Shown: positions 32,677 through 41,488 of the stretch, in pieces
Numbering within the stretch: the first letter of the stretch is position 1
Layout: every line of letters begins with the position of its first letter
DNA from: Phenylobacterium sp.
GTDB lineage: Bacteria > Pseudomonadota > Alphaproteobacteria > Caulobacterales > Caulobacteraceae
Length of the DNA stretch: 64,000 nucleotides
NCBI RefSeq assembly: GCF_030651185.1
Contig: NZ_JAUSCJ010000041.1
Span: forward strand, 29,693 to 93,692
Reading direction: 5' to 3'
Program-made: the position numbers and the translations under genes
Notes under the pieces: generated by a model
The model's database searches: none
Told to the model about the DNA's origin: nothing
The model's input: the letters and a program-made list of their open reading frames with translations, nothing else

Positions 32677-33177
32677 ATGGGCTGGACAGACGAACGCGTC
32701 GAAAATCTCAAGAAGCTCTGGCAGGACGGCCTGTCCGCCAGCCAGATCGCCAAGCAGCTTGGCGGCGTCACCCGCAACGCGGTGATCGGCAAGGTTCACC
32801 GGCTTGGCCTCTCGGGCCGCGCCACCCCTTCCAAGCCCGCCCGCCCGGTCTTCAAGGCCCCGCGTCCGCAGCGCGCCGTGGCCCAGCCCGCCGCGCCGCG
32901 CCGCATCGCCGAGCCGCTGGTGGCCCAGGCCCCCGTGCCGGCGCCGGTCCGCTATATCGACGAGGCTCCCGGCTCGGCCACCGTGCTGACGCTCGGCGCC
33001 CACATGTGCAAGTGGCCGATCGGCGACCCCTCCACCGACGGCTTCACCTTCTGCGGCCGCCGCCAGGATGACGGCCCCTACTGCGCCGAGCATGCCCGGG
33101 TCGCCTATCAGCCGGCCCAGGCCAAGAAGCGCTCGGGCCCCAACGAACTGGCCCGTTCGCTGCGCCGCTACATCTAG
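32677..33177 (+). CDS. gcrA: Cell cycle regulator GcrA
   Basis: A 166-residue regulator. The N-terminal DNA-binding helix-turn-helix is GWTDERVENLKKLWQDGLSA, then SQIAKQLGG and RNAVIGKVHRLGLSGR. A Pro/Ala-rich linker (about residues 50-95) leads to the C-terminal RNA-polymerase-binding region with CKWPIGDP, FCGRR and YCAEH, probably a zinc site. GcrA works with sigma70 at CcrM-methylated promoters and drives early S-phase genes in Caulobacter. AGCAAG lies just upstream of the ATG at 32677. Its presence is the strongest taxonomic marker in the window. Confidence 0.93.
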   Translation: MGWTDERVENLKKLWQDGLSASQIAKQLGGVTRNAVIGKVHRLGLSGRATPSKPARPVFKAPRPQRAVAQPAAPRRIAEPLVAQAPVPAPVRYIDEAPGSATVLTLGAHMCKWPIGDPSTDGFTFCGRRQDDGPYCAEHARVAYQPAQAKKRSGPNELARSLRRYI

Positions 33178-33237
33178 GTTGCTCTGGAGAGCTGGCGAGG
33201 GTTTGGGATTCGGCCCGGCCCTCGCTAATCTCTCCGC

Positions 33238-34827
33238 ATGACCGACCTCGCGCCAGAGTCGACCGACTCCAACGCCAAAGCCTATTCCGTCTCGGAACTC
33301 GCGTTCGCGCTGAAGCGCACGCTTGAGGACGCCTACGGCTTCGTCCGACTGCGCGCCGAGCTTTCCAAGGTCACCTTCCACGGCAACGGCCACGTCTATC
33401 TGACCCTGAAGGACGAACGCGCCGCCATCGACGGGGTGGTGTGGAAGGGCTCGGTGAAGAACCTGTCGGTCCGGCCCGAACAGGGGCTGGAGGTGATCGT
33501 CACCGGGAAGATCACCACCTACCCCGCCGGTTCCCGCTACCAGATCGTCATCGAGACCATGGAGGCCGCCGGCGTCGGCGCCCTGCTGGCCCAGCTCGAA
33601 CGGCTGAAGGCCAAGATGCAGGCCGAGGGCCTGTTTGAGGCCTCGCGAAAACGCCCCCTGCCCGCCATGCCCATGGTCGTGGGCGTGATCACCAGCCCCA
33701 CCGGCGCGGTGATCCGCGACATCCTGCACCGCATCCGCGACAGGTGGCCCTGCCGGGTGATCGTCTGGCCCTGCGTGGTCCAGGGCGACGCCGCCGCCGC
33801 CCAGGTGGGGAACGCCATCCAGCGGTTCAACGCCCTGACCTCGGACGGCCCCGTGCCGCGGCCCGACGTGCTGATCGTGGCGCGCGGCGGCGGCTCGGTG
33901 GAGGACCTCTGGGCCTTCAATGACGAGGGCCTGGCCCGCATCGTGGCGGCCGGCACGATCCCGCTGATCTCGGCGGTGGGCCACGAGACCGACACCACCC
34001 TGATCGACTTCGTCTCCGACCGCCGCGCGCCGACCCCCACGGCGGCGGCCGAAATGGCGACCCCGGTGCTGGCGGAACTGCGCGCCGCCATCGGCGACCT
34101 GTCCTCTCGCCTGCACCGCCAGGGGGGCCGGATGGTGGAGGATCGTCGGCAACGTGTGGCCAATGTCGGTCGGTCGCTCACCCGCGCCCGGGACCTGGTG
34201 GAAATGGCCGCTCAGCGCTTCGGCCTGGTGGCCAACCGGCTGGCCGCGGCGCTAAACCGCAACTTCTCCATCCACGACAACCAACTGGTTCGGGTCGCTG
34301 GCCGTCTCGCGCCCGCCCTGCTCCAGCGCCCGCAGCAGCTCCAGGCCGAGCGGCTGTCGGGGGTGGCCTCGCGGCTATCGGTCGGCCTCACGCGCAATAT
34401 CGCCGTTCATCGCTCCGAGCTCACCCGCCTCACCGCCCGCCTGGTCCCGGTCCTGCTCCAGCGGCCGCAGGAGCAGCAGGCCCAGGCGCTGGCCCGAACC
34501 GCCTTGCGGCTACAACCGGCTCTGGCGCGGGGCCTGGAACGGATGACCGAGCGGCTGGCCTACCAGGCCAAGCTGCTCGCCCCCCTGGACCCCAAGGCGC
34601 CGCCCCGGCGGGGGTTCGCCAAGGTGCTCCGCGCGGATGGCTCCCTGGCCCTGGACGGCGCCTCCCTGCGGAGCGGCGAGGGGATTTCCCTGGTCTTCGC
34701 CGACACCACCCGTGAGGCCACCATCGACGGAACCCCCACCGCCCTCCCCGAACCGCCGCCGGCGCCGGCCCGTCCGGTCCGCGCGCCCAAGCCCTCGTCA
34801 CCTTCCGCGCAGGGCGATCTGTTCTGA
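33238..34827 (+). CDS. xseA: Exodeoxyribonuclease VII large subunit
   Basis: A 529-residue subunit that, with XseB, degrades single-stranded DNA. The OB-fold N-terminus ([48 protein letters not shown]) is followed by the catalytic core with [31 protein letters not shown] and [28 protein letters not shown]. The long helical C-terminus has internal near-repeats ([18 protein letters not shown] and [18 protein letters not shown]). It is longer than the E. coli protein (456 residues) mainly in this part and in a Pro-rich tail. A DUF2093 gene follows 28 bases later, a common alphaproteobacterial arrangement. Confidence 0.93.
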   Translation: MTDLAPESTDSNAKAYSVSELAFALKRTLEDAYGFVRLRAELSKVTFHGNGHVYLTLKDERAAIDGVVWKGSVKNLSVRPEQGLEVIVTGKITTYPAGSRYQIVIETMEAAGVGALLAQLERLKAKMQAEGLFEASRKRPLPAMPMVVGVITSPTGAVIRDILHRIRDRWPCRVIVWPCVVQGDAAAAQVGNAIQRFNALTSDGPVPRPDVLIVARGGGSVEDLWAFNDEGLARIVAAGTIPLISAVGHETDTTLIDFVSDRRAPTPTAAAEMATPVLAELRAAIGDLSSRLHRQGGRMVEDRRQRVANVGRSLTRARDLVEMAAQRFGLVANRLAAALNRNFSIHDNQLVRVAGRLAPALLQRPQQLQAERLSGVASRLSVGLTRNIAVHRSELTRLTARLVPVLLQRPQEQQAQALARTALRLQPALARGLERMTERLAYQAKLLAPLDPKAPPRRGFAKVLRADGSLALDGASLRSGEGISLVFADTTREATIDGTPTALPEPPPAPARPVRAPKPSSPSAQGDLF

Positions 34828-34855
34828 GCGAGTCGGGTCGTCTAAGATGGCGCCC

Positions 34856-35074
34856 ATGAACGCCCATGACCTTTCCGGATCCACCGCCGACCTGGCTGTC
34901 GTCCACTATGGGGACGGCGAGTTCGTCGTCCTGAAGCCTGGCCGCTACGTGGTCTGCGCCGTCTCCTCGGTGAAGGTGCCGCTGGAGGCCCTGCGCTACT
35001 GGAGCGCCCCGCTGCAGGAAGCCTATGCCGGCCCGGCCGAGAGCCTGGCCCGCTGGCAGGCGACCAACCGCTGA
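34856..35074 (+). CDS. DUF2093 family protein
   Basis: A 72-residue protein with the family pattern DLAVVHYGDGEFVVLKPGRYVVCAV and PLEALRYWSAPLQEAYAGP. Function unknown; the family is restricted to alphaproteobacteria and usually follows xseA. Starts at 34856 or 34847 (MAPMNAHD) are both possible. Its TGA stop overlaps the apparent CTG start of the peptidase gene as CTGA. Confidence 0.8.
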   Translation: MNAHDLSGSTADLAVVHYGDGEFVVLKPGRYVVCAVSSVKVPLEALRYWSAPLQEAYAGPAESLARWQATNR

Positions 35075-35904
35075 ACCGGCGCGGCGCCCTCCTGGGCCTG
35101 GGCGCCCTGGCGCTCTCGGGGTCCGCCCGCGCCGCGACGCCGGGCCTGTCGCTCACCGGCCGATACCAGCAGGGCGGCAGCGTCATTGGCCGCACCAGTC
35201 CTCGCGCCCAGGTGTTCGTGGACGGCCAGCCCGAGGGTGAAGCCTCCGAAACCGGGTTCTTCGTCGTCGGCTTTGATCGCGACGCCGGGCCGCAGGCGGT
35301 TATCCGCGTGGTCAATGGCGACGGCGAGGCCAGCCACACCGCTCAGATCGCGCCGGGCGGCTTTGACATCCAGCGCATCAACGGCCTGGCCCCAAACCAG
35401 GTGAACCCGACGGGCGAGGCCCTACTGGCCCGTATCCGGGCGGAAGCCGCGCGCAAGGCGCAGGGCTTCGCCAGCCGCACCGACCTGGACGGGTTCAAGG
35501 GCGGCTTCATCGCCCCGCTGGCCAAGTACCGCCAGACCACCCGCTTTGGCGGCCAGCGCATCCTGAACGGCGAGCCGCGCACCCCGCACTTCGGCGCTGA
35601 CCTCGCGGCCCCGACCGGAACCCCGATCCAGGCGCCCGCGCCGGGCGTCATCGCCTTCGCCGAGACCGGCCTGCACTTCGAGGGCGGTCTGACCATGATC
35701 GACCACGGCCAGGGCCTGATCAGCCTCTATCTGCACCAGTCGCGGGTTGACGTGCGGCGGGGCGAAATGGTGGAGCGCGGCCAAGTGATCGGCGCCGTGG
35801 GCAAGGAGGGCCGTGCGACAGGTCCCCACCTCTGCTGGCGCATGAAGTGGCACGGCCGCAACCTCGACCCCATGCTGCTGATCGGCGTGAGGACGCCGGC
35901 CTAG
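35071..35904 (+). CDS. M23 family peptidase, exported, apparent CTG start
   Basis: Read from CTG at 35071 the product has 277 residues and a clean Tat/Sec signal (NRRGALLGLGALALSGSARAA). No ATG, GTG or TTG occurs in frame between the stop at 34867-34869 and the GTG at 35212, and starting at 35212 would remove the signal and part of the first domain. The M23 domain has HFGADLAAP (HxxxD) near residue 173, LYLHQS, and GPHLCWRMKW near residue 251, where the usual HxH reads HLC, so one zinc ligand is Cys or lost. It may cut peptidoglycan or be a regulatory LytM-type protein. It converges on a hydrolase gene sharing CTAG. Confidence 0.75.
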   Translation: MNRRGALLGLGALALSGSARAATPGLSLTGRYQQGGSVIGRTSPRAQVFVDGQPEGEASETGFFVVGFDRDAGPQAVIRVVNGDGEASHTAQIAPGGFDIQRINGLAPNQVNPTGEALLARIRAEAARKAQGFASRTDLDGFKGGFIAPLAKYRQTTRFGGQRILNGEPRTPHFGADLAAPTGTPIQAPAPGVIAFAETGLHFEGGLTMIDHGQGLISLYLHQSRVDVRRGEMVERGQVIGAVGKEGRATGPHLCWRMKWHGRNLDPMLLIGVRTPA

Positions 35905-37169
35905 AGGGCCGCGATCCAGCCGCACACCGCGTCGATGGCGCTCGGATCAAGCGTGGTCTCGATATCCCCGTACTCCGATGGTGCGCCGGTGATGGCTGGC
36001 TGCAGGAAGTGGTTGAGACCGGGGAGGGTCACGATCCTCGCCAGGGGATTGCCCGCCAGCGCGGCGGTGATCGCCGCCTCGTGAACACGGGGCGCCGTCT
36101 GCAGATCGTGCTCGGCGAACACCACCAGGGTCGGACAATCCAGCCGCCGGAGGCTGGCCGTATGGTCGTATGTCGCCCAGTAGCGCCGCCAGGGGGTGGC
36201 GGCCACGGCGGCACGCAACTCGATCCGCGCGGCGGGAAGACCCGCAGCCTGAAGTGAGGCGCGGACCTGGGCGATGACCTCGTCGGCGCTCGGGGCCTTG
36301 GAGGCAAGCGCCAGGGCCCGGCTGATGCGGGCAATCCGATCACGGCCCTGCGGCATCCCGCCCACCGCATCGATGGCGCGGAAAAGCTCGGTCTCCACGA
36401 TGACCTCGTCGGGGACTCCGGTGGGGGTCATTAGGACACAGAAGGCGATGGCCGGGTCGCCCGCCGCAACGTCGGCGGAGATATGCCCGCCCTCGCTGTG
36501 CCCCAGCAGACCGACCGCGCCGATATCGGACCGGTCGCGCAGCATCGCCACGGCGCACGCGAGGTCGGCCGCGAAGTCGCCGGTGGTGGCGTCCTGGAAA
36601 TTGCCCTGCGACCGGCCGGTTCCCCGCCTGTCGAAGCGCAGGGTCGCAAAGCCGCGCCGGGTCAGGTCGTCGGCCCAGATGGCGAAGGGCCGGTGACCGG
36701 CCACCAGCTGATCCCGACCGGTCTGGCCAAACCAGTTGGAGAGCACAACAGCCTGGTGGGGCCCCTTGCCCTTCGGCAGCGTCAAGGTCGCCGACAGCGG
36801 CGAGCCGTCCGCGCCGGCGAAGGTGATGTCCTGGACCTCATATCGGAAGGGCGGCCTCGGGGCCTGGGGTCGCGCGGCGTGGACGACCGCCGGCGCCACA
36901 CCGCGCTCGAAAGTGACGGGAAAGACGATGCCGCCCTGGCGGCAGGTTCCCTGCAGCCGGTCGCCCACCGGCGCGAGGGTCAGGGCGATGTCGAACGGAT
37001 CGCTCTCGAACGCCAGCCGCCCGTCGGCGTGCGTGATCGGCAGATCGACCACCCCCGCCGCCTGCGTGTTGAGCCAGGCCGCCGGTCCGTCGAGCCGGAA
37101 ACCGAGCTTCACCTTCACCGAGCCGGTGTCGAGCACGCCGTGCCAGTCGCCTGAGATATCTGAGGTCAT
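35901..37169 (-). CDS. Alpha/beta hydrolase with N-terminal beta domain
   Basis: A 422-residue protein. Residues about 1-110 (ISGDWHGVLDTGSVKVKLGFRLDG) form a small beta domain seen in alpha/beta hydrolases of the EstB-like group. The hydrolase domain has the nucleophile elbow GLLGHSEGG (Ser near residue 220), the acid in VVFAEHDLQT and the catalytic His in LPGLNHFLQP. It lacks a signal peptide with the ATG at 37169; an in-frame start at 37247 adds nothing signal-like. An esterase role is inferred, with unknown substrate. Confidence 0.8.
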   Translation of the reverse strand: MTSDISGDWHGVLDTGSVKVKLGFRLDGPAAWLNTQAAGVVDLPITHADGRLAFESDPFDIALTLAPVGDRLQGTCRQGGIVFPVTFERGVAPAVVHAARPQAPRPPFRYEVQDITFAGADGSPLSATLTLPKGKGPHQAVVLSNWFGQTGRDQLVAGHRPFAIWADDLTRRGFATLRFDRRGTGRSQGNFQDATTGDFAADLACAVAMLRDRSDIGAVGLLGHSEGGHISADVAAGDPAIAFCVLMTPTGVPDEVIVETELFRAIDAVGGMPQGRDRIARISRALALASKAPSADEVIAQVRASLQAAGLPAARIELRAAVAATPWRRYWATYDHTASLRRLDCPTLVVFAEHDLQTAPRVHEAAITAALAGNPLARIVTLPGLNHFLQPAITGAPSEYGDIETTLDPSAIDAVCGWIAAL

Positions 37170-37259
37170 GGCCCGAAAATCGGCGAGGGCCGGGCGACCT
37201 GGCAAGGCACAATAGCTTGGCTTGATCCGGCCGCCGCGGCCTGACACCCTGTCAGCGTC

Positions 37260-37278
37260 GGAGGTTCAGAAAACCTCC
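37260..37278. terminator. Hairpin after the acyltransferase gene
   Basis: GGAGGTT-CAGAA-AACCTCC, seven bases beyond the stop of the minus-strand acyltransferase gene at 37286. On the minus strand it is followed by no long T-tract, so it is a probable but weak terminator. Confidence 0.45.
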
Positions 37279-37285
37279 GCGCCGC

Positions 37286-38203
37286 TCACTTTCGCGACCG
37301 CTTGTAGATCTCGCCCGGCCAGCGCTTGTGGACCCAGAACCATTCGGTGGGCCGGTCGCGGATGCGGTCCTCGATGAAGGCGTTCACGCGGGCGACCCCG
37401 GCGGCGATGTCTTCGTTGCGGTGGCCGGTGTTCTCCAGGTGGATGGGGTCGTGGACCACCACCTGGAAGCGGGCCTTGTGGGTGCGTCGCACCGACATCG
37501 GCTGCAGTGGGATTCCGAAGCGCAGGGCGAAGCTGGAGGGGCCTGGCGCGGTGTAGCAGGTGACGCCGAACAGCGGCGCGGCCACCCCGCCGTTGAACTT
37601 CTGGTCATTCATCAGGGCCACGCATTCGCCCCGCGCCAGGGCCCGGATCAGCTCCCGGGCGCTCTCGGTCCCCTTCGGCGCGAACAGCCGGACGCCATAG
37701 CGGAAGCGCGAGCGGCGGAAGCTCTCGTCCACATAGGGGTTGTTCATCGCCCGATAGGTGATCTGGCAGGTGATCCCGGCGTGGACGATGGCGGCGGGCA
37801 TCACCTCCATCGAGGAGAAGTGGCCGGAGATGAACACCACGGATTCACCGGTGTCGGCGATCTGCTTCAGGCGCTCGGCGTTCACCACCTCGACCCGGGT
37901 GGGATCGTTGATGATCTTGTCGAGGATCGGGAATTCCAGGGCCACCCGTCCCGCCTCGGCCCAGCTCTCGTCGGTGAGCAGGGCGATCTCGGCGTCGCCC
38001 GCCTGGGGGAAGGCGATCCGCAGGTTGGTCTGGACCACCTTGTGGGTGCTGGTGAGCGGGCCCAGCCGGCGGAACAGCCAGGCGCCGAAGTCCGATACGC
38101 CGTCGATCGGAAACAGCCGCGCCAGACCGGTGACCAGGTCATAGGCCAGGGCCTCGAGCCGCCACACGACATGCTGGGCCAGGGAGGGTCGCGTCTCCGC
38201 CAT
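37286..38203 (-). CDS. Lipid A biosynthesis acyltransferase, LpxL/HtrB family
   Basis: A 305-residue membrane-associated acyltransferase that adds a secondary acyl chain to lipid A. It has an N-terminal amphipathic helix (WRLEALAYDLVTGLARLFPID), NLRIAFPQ, and the HX4D/E catalytic motif as SGHFSSMEVMP near residue 127. It ends PTEWFWVHKRWPGE, typical of the family. ATG at 38203 gives MAETRPSLAQHV. The open frame runs on to 38710 across another gene's strand and is not coding there. Confidence 0.88.
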   Translation of the reverse strand: MAETRPSLAQHVVWRLEALAYDLVTGLARLFPIDGVSDFGAWLFRRLGPLTSTHKVVQTNLRIAFPQAGDAEIALLTDESWAEAGRVALEFPILDKIINDPTRVEVVNAERLKQIADTGESVVFISGHFSSMEVMPAAIVHAGITCQITYRAMNNPYVDESFRRSRFRYGVRLFAPKGTESARELIRALARGECVALMNDQKFNGGVAAPLFGVTCYTAPGPSSFALRFGIPLQPMSVRRTHKARFQVVVHDPIHLENTGHRNEDIAAGVARVNAFIEDRIRDRPTEWFWVHKRWPGEIYKRSRK

Positions 38204-38338
38204 GGCCTGTCCTAGCCGCCCCCCCTGATCCGCGCAACGCGAGCCGGAGTCTCCTGGCGCGCGACTTGCCCATTTCAGGCCAGACCGTCTCGCTTTGGGA
38301 CGGGCGCCAACAGATACGAAGAAGGGGCGGTGCATCCC

Positions 38339-38722
38339 ATGGGTAACGACATCGACGTTCATCTCGGTAAGCGCCTTCGCCGGCGCCGCCGTCTTCTGGG
38401 TCTGACCCAGCAACAACTGGCCGGCGCCTGCGGCGTGCGGTTCCAACAGATTCAGAAGTACGAATGCGGCGCGAACCGCATCTCGGCCGCCCGCCTGTGG
38501 CAGCTCTCCGAGGCCCTGGAAGTGCCGGTCGGCTACTTCTATGACGGCCTCTCGGAACTGGCCCAGCGCGAACCGGCCAACGAAGGCGACGGCGGGGGCG
38601 AGATGTTCGCCCGCAAGGAGACCCTCGACCTGATCCGCGCCTACTACCAGCTGGGTGAGCGTCCGCGCCGCCGTCTGCTGGACCTCGCCAAGTCGCTGAA
38701 CGGCGAACACGAGGCTGTCTGA
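38339..38722 (+). CDS. XRE family transcriptional regulator
   Basis: A 127-residue regulator with a Cro/C1-type helix-turn-helix at residues about 10-65 (HLGKRLRRRRRLLGLTQQQLAGACGVRFQQIQKYECGANRISAARLWQLSEAL). The C-terminal part (EMFARKETLDLIRAYYQL) is the short all-helical tail seen in alphaproteobacterial chromosomal members, not a phage repressor domain. AAGGGG lies upstream of the ATG at 38339; a GTG three codons earlier is possible. Target genes unknown. Confidence 0.85.
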   Translation: MGNDIDVHLGKRLRRRRRLLGLTQQQLAGACGVRFQQIQKYECGANRISAARLWQLSEALEVPVGYFYDGLSELAQREPANEGDGGGEMFARKETLDLIRAYYQLGERPRRRLLDLAKSLNGEHEAV

Positions 38723-38781
38723 CTCTCCCCTGCGTATCTGGGGGGATATCGCGAGGGCGAGCGGCGGGATAAAGCGAGTGC

Positions 38782-39591
38782 ATGCTCGCTCCCGACCGTC
38801 TCGCTGCTCTCGATAGCTTTCTGATCGAACTGAACCACGCCTCAGCCGCCGCCATCGCCCCGCTGTTCCGGGCCGATCACGGGCTGGAGGACAAGGGCAC
38901 GGCCACCTGGTTCGATCCCGTCACCGCCGCCGACAAGGGCGCGGAGGCGGCCATCCGCCAGCTGATCACCGCGCACTATCCCGAGCACGGGGTGATCGGT
39001 GAGGAGTATGGCGAGGATCGTCCGGACGCGGAGTTCGTGTGGGTCCTGGATCCGGTGGATGGGACCAGGGCGTTCATCGCCGGCCTGCCGGTCTGGACGA
39101 CGCTGGTCGCCCTGCGGCACAACGGACGCCCGGTGCTGGGCTCCATCGGCCAGCCCTATATCGGCGAGCTCTATATCGGCCATGCCGGGGGCTCGCGCCT
39201 GATCGCGCGCGGCCAGGAGAAGGCGCTGAAGGTTCGCGCCTGCCCGAAACTGACCGACGCCATCATCGCCACCACCGACCCGGAAGGCTGCTTCAACGGC
39301 GCCGAGCTGGGCGCCTGGACCCAGGTTCGGGCGGCGGCCAAGCTGGCCCGGCTGGGCTGCGACGCCTACGCCTACGCCATGGTGGCGGCCGGCACGATGG
39401 ACATGGTCATCGAGGCCGGCCTGAAATCCTGGGACATTGAGAGCGCCATCCCCCTGATCGAGGGGGCCGGCGGCCTGGTCACCGACTGGCGCGGAAACCC
39501 CGTGGGTCAGCAAGGCGGCCAGATCGTGATCGCCGGCGACCGGGCCTGCCTCGACGAGGCCCTGGTCGCCCTCAAGCGGTCAGCGAACTAA
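38782..39591 (+). CDS. hisN: Histidinol-phosphatase, inositol-monophosphatase type
   Basis: A 269-residue Mg-dependent phosphatase. The metal motifs are GEEYGED (Glu), VLDPVDGTRAFIAGLP (DPxDGTRxF) and KSWDIESAIPLIEGAGG (WD). The DPVDGTRAF form and HWPVW-like follow-on (GLPVWTTLVALRHNGRP) fit HisN-type enzymes of actinobacteria and alphaproteobacteria, which convert histidinol phosphate to histidinol. Other phosphatase roles cannot be excluded. Its stop abuts the convergent hydrolase gene with no gap. Confidence 0.85.
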   Translation: MLAPDRLAALDSFLIELNHASAAAIAPLFRADHGLEDKGTATWFDPVTAADKGAEAAIRQLITAHYPEHGVIGEEYGEDRPDAEFVWVLDPVDGTRAFIAGLPVWTTLVALRHNGRPVLGSIGQPYIGELYIGHAGGSRLIARGQEKALKVRACPKLTDAIIATTDPEGCFNGAELGAWTQVRAAAKLARLGCDAYAYAMVAAGTMDMVIEAGLKSWDIESAIPLIEGAGGLVTDWRGNPVGQQGGQIVIAGDRACLDEALVALKRSAN

Positions 39592-41067
39592 TCAGGTCTT
39601 CTTCGGAGCGGCCTTCGGGGCGGCAGGCTTCTTGGCCGCCGCGGGCGTCTTGGTGGCGGCGGGCTTGACGGCGGGCTTAGGCGCCGCTTTCGCCGCGGCA
39701 GGCTTGGCGGCGGCTTTCGGGGCCGCGGCCTTGGGCGCGGGCTTCGCAGCCGCGGGTTTCGCGGCGGCCTTGGCCGGAGCCTTCGCAGCGACCGGCTTAG
39801 CCGCGGGCTTGGGCGCCGTCTTGGGCGCGGCAGCCTTGGCGGGGGCGGCGGCCGTCTTCGGAGCCGCGGCCTTGACCGGAGCCTTGGCCGGAGCGGCTTT
39901 CGCGGCGGGCTTGGCGGCCGTCTTCGGCGCCGCAGCCTTGGCGGGCGCGGCAGCCTTGGCTGCGGGCTTCTTGCCGGCCGCTTTCGGAGCTGCGGCAGGC
40001 TTGGGCGCAGCGGCCGGTTTCGGCGCAGCGGCGACGGGCGCCGGAGCCGGAGCCGGAGCCGGAACCGGGGCGGGAGTCGGCGCTGCGGCGGCGGGCTTGG
40101 CCGGGGCGGGCTTGGCGCCGGTGATCTTGCCGATCAGAGAGTCGAAGGCGGCCCAGAAGCCGGAGCGCTTGGTGTTCGTTTCCATAAGAATCTCATGATA
40201 GGAGCCGGCCACGCTGACGAATTCGCCGGCGGGCAAGTGTGATGCGACCAATCGTTGGGCGTCGTCGAGGACAAGCTTGTCGTCTTCGGCTGAAACGATG
40301 ACCACTGGGATCTTTACGCTCCGCAGGTGTGCGGGGTTGGCGAGGTAGCCGGTGGCGCGCAACGCGAAATCGAGCCAGCCCCAGGTGGGGCTGCCCAGCG
40401 CCAGGTCCCGATTGGCCGCCACCTGAGCCCGCGTGCGGGCGAAGCGGACGGGATCGTGGGTGAGGACATTGCCCTCGAAGACCTCGTTGAACGGATCGGC
40501 GGGCGGGCCCTGCACATACTGGCCGCCGCGGCCGGTCAGGCTCTTCCAGGCGGCCATCAGCTTGGCCTGGTAGAGCGGGGTGTTTCCCGTCCGCACCCCC
40601 AGCATCGGCGCGCAGAGCACCGCTGCGGCGAAGCGGGGCGCCTCGCCCTTGGCGAGCGCCAGCAGGGTCAGGCAGCCGCCCATGGAGTGGCCCACCGCGA
40701 TCCACGGCTTGGGCAGGCGCGCCTCGAAGGCGGCCAGGATGGCGTGATAGTCGTCGAGGAAGGTCTGGTAGCCGTAGGCATGGCCCTTCAGCCGGTCGGG
40801 CAGTTCGCGATGGGACAGGCCCTGGCCGCGCCACTCCTGGACCAGGACCGTGAAGCCGCGATCCATCAGCTCCTGCACCACCTCGAAGTACTTCTCGATG
40901 TGTTCGGTGCGGCCCGTGCTCAGCACCACCGAGCCGCGCGAGGCGCCCTTGGGTTTGAACAGCGCCACGCGCAGTTTCGCGCCGCCGGAACAGACCACCC
41001 ACTCGGCTGCGCCGCCCGCCGGGATCGGCGCCTGGGGGATAGAGACCAGGGATGCGGCTTCAGCCAT
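39592..41067 (-). CDS. Lysophospholipase-like alpha/beta hydrolase with a long histone-H1-like tail
   Basis: A 491-residue protein. Residues about 1-315 are a serine-hydrolase domain of the PldB/monoacylglycerol-lipase type (S33-like): VLVQEWRGQGLSHREL, nucleophile AVGHSMGGCL, acid in VVIVSAEDDKLV and His in AGSYHEILMET. From about residue 318 to the end (some 170 residues) the chain is almost only Ala, Lys and Pro with AAPKxAAKPA repeats, as in histone H1-like and PhaF-type DNA- or granule-binding tails. No signal peptide. It overlaps the SCP2 gene start region by eight bases. Confidence 0.8.
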   Translation of the reverse strand: MAEAASLVSIPQAPIPAGGAAEWVVCSGGAKLRVALFKPKGASRGSVVLSTGRTEHIEKYFEVVQELMDRGFTVLVQEWRGQGLSHRELPDRLKGHAYGYQTFLDDYHAILAAFEARLPKPWIAVGHSMGGCLTLLALAKGEAPRFAAAVLCAPMLGVRTGNTPLYQAKLMAAWKSLTGRGGQYVQGPPADPFNEVFEGNVLTHDPVRFARTRAQVAANRDLALGSPTWGWLDFALRATGYLANPAHLRSVKIPVVIVSAEDDKLVLDDAQRLVASHLPAGEFVSVAGSYHEILMETNTKRSGFWAAFDSLIGKITGAKPAPAKPAAAAPTPAPVPAPAPAPAPVAAAPKPAAAPKPAAAPKAAGKKPAAKAAAPAKAAAPKTAAKPAAKAAPAKAPVKAAAPKTAAAPAKAAAPKTAPKPAAKPVAAKAPAKAAAKPAAAKPAPKAAAPKAAAKPAAAKAAPKPAVKPAATKTPAAAKKPAAPKAAPKKT

Positions 41068-41380
41068 GCTCGGCCACCATCTTGGAGAAGAGTTGCTGGA
41101 CCTGGGGCTGCAGGGACATGGCCAGGCCCATGTCGGAGAGGCGCATCTTCCCGCGCATCACCGCCGTCATGGGGTCCAGCTCGCGCTTGCCCATGGCCTT
41201 CATGTCGTTCTGGCTGATGGTGATGGTCAGGTCGGCCGGCTTGTCGTCATTGCAGACGACCCCGCCGTCAATGTGGATGAAGCCTTCGCCCTTGAGGTCG
41301 AACTTCACGGATTTGCCCAGGCCGGAGTCGTCGCCGACTCCCGTCCGCACCCGCTCCGTCAGTTCCTGCAAGCTCGCCAA
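41060..41380 (-). CDS. SCP2 sterol-binding domain protein
   Basis: A 106-residue single SCP2-like domain: VKFDLKGEGFIHIDGG, ADLTITISQNDMKAMGKRELDPMTAVMRGKMRLSGD-type end (here MRGKMRLSDMGLAMSLQ). Such proteins bind lipids or acyl-CoA. The first codon is TTG at 41380 with GGAAGGG upstream; no ATG or GTG is available in frame. It overlaps the hydrolase gene downstream by eight bases, so the lipid-binding protein and lipase-like hydrolase are likely one operon. Confidence 0.75.
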   Translation of the reverse strand: MASLQELTERVRTGVGDDSGLGKSVKFDLKGEGFIHIDGGVVCNDDKPADLTITISQNDMKAMGKRELDPMTAVMRGKMRLSDMGLAMSLQPQVQQLFSKMVAEHG

Positions 41381-41488
41381 GGACTCGGCCCTTCCCAGTG
41401 GATGAAGGGGGCACCTTCGCCTCTCGGGCGAATGATGTAAACGCCGCCGCTTTTCGCAGGGTTAGCGAGGGGTTTCGGTGGCCGCTGA

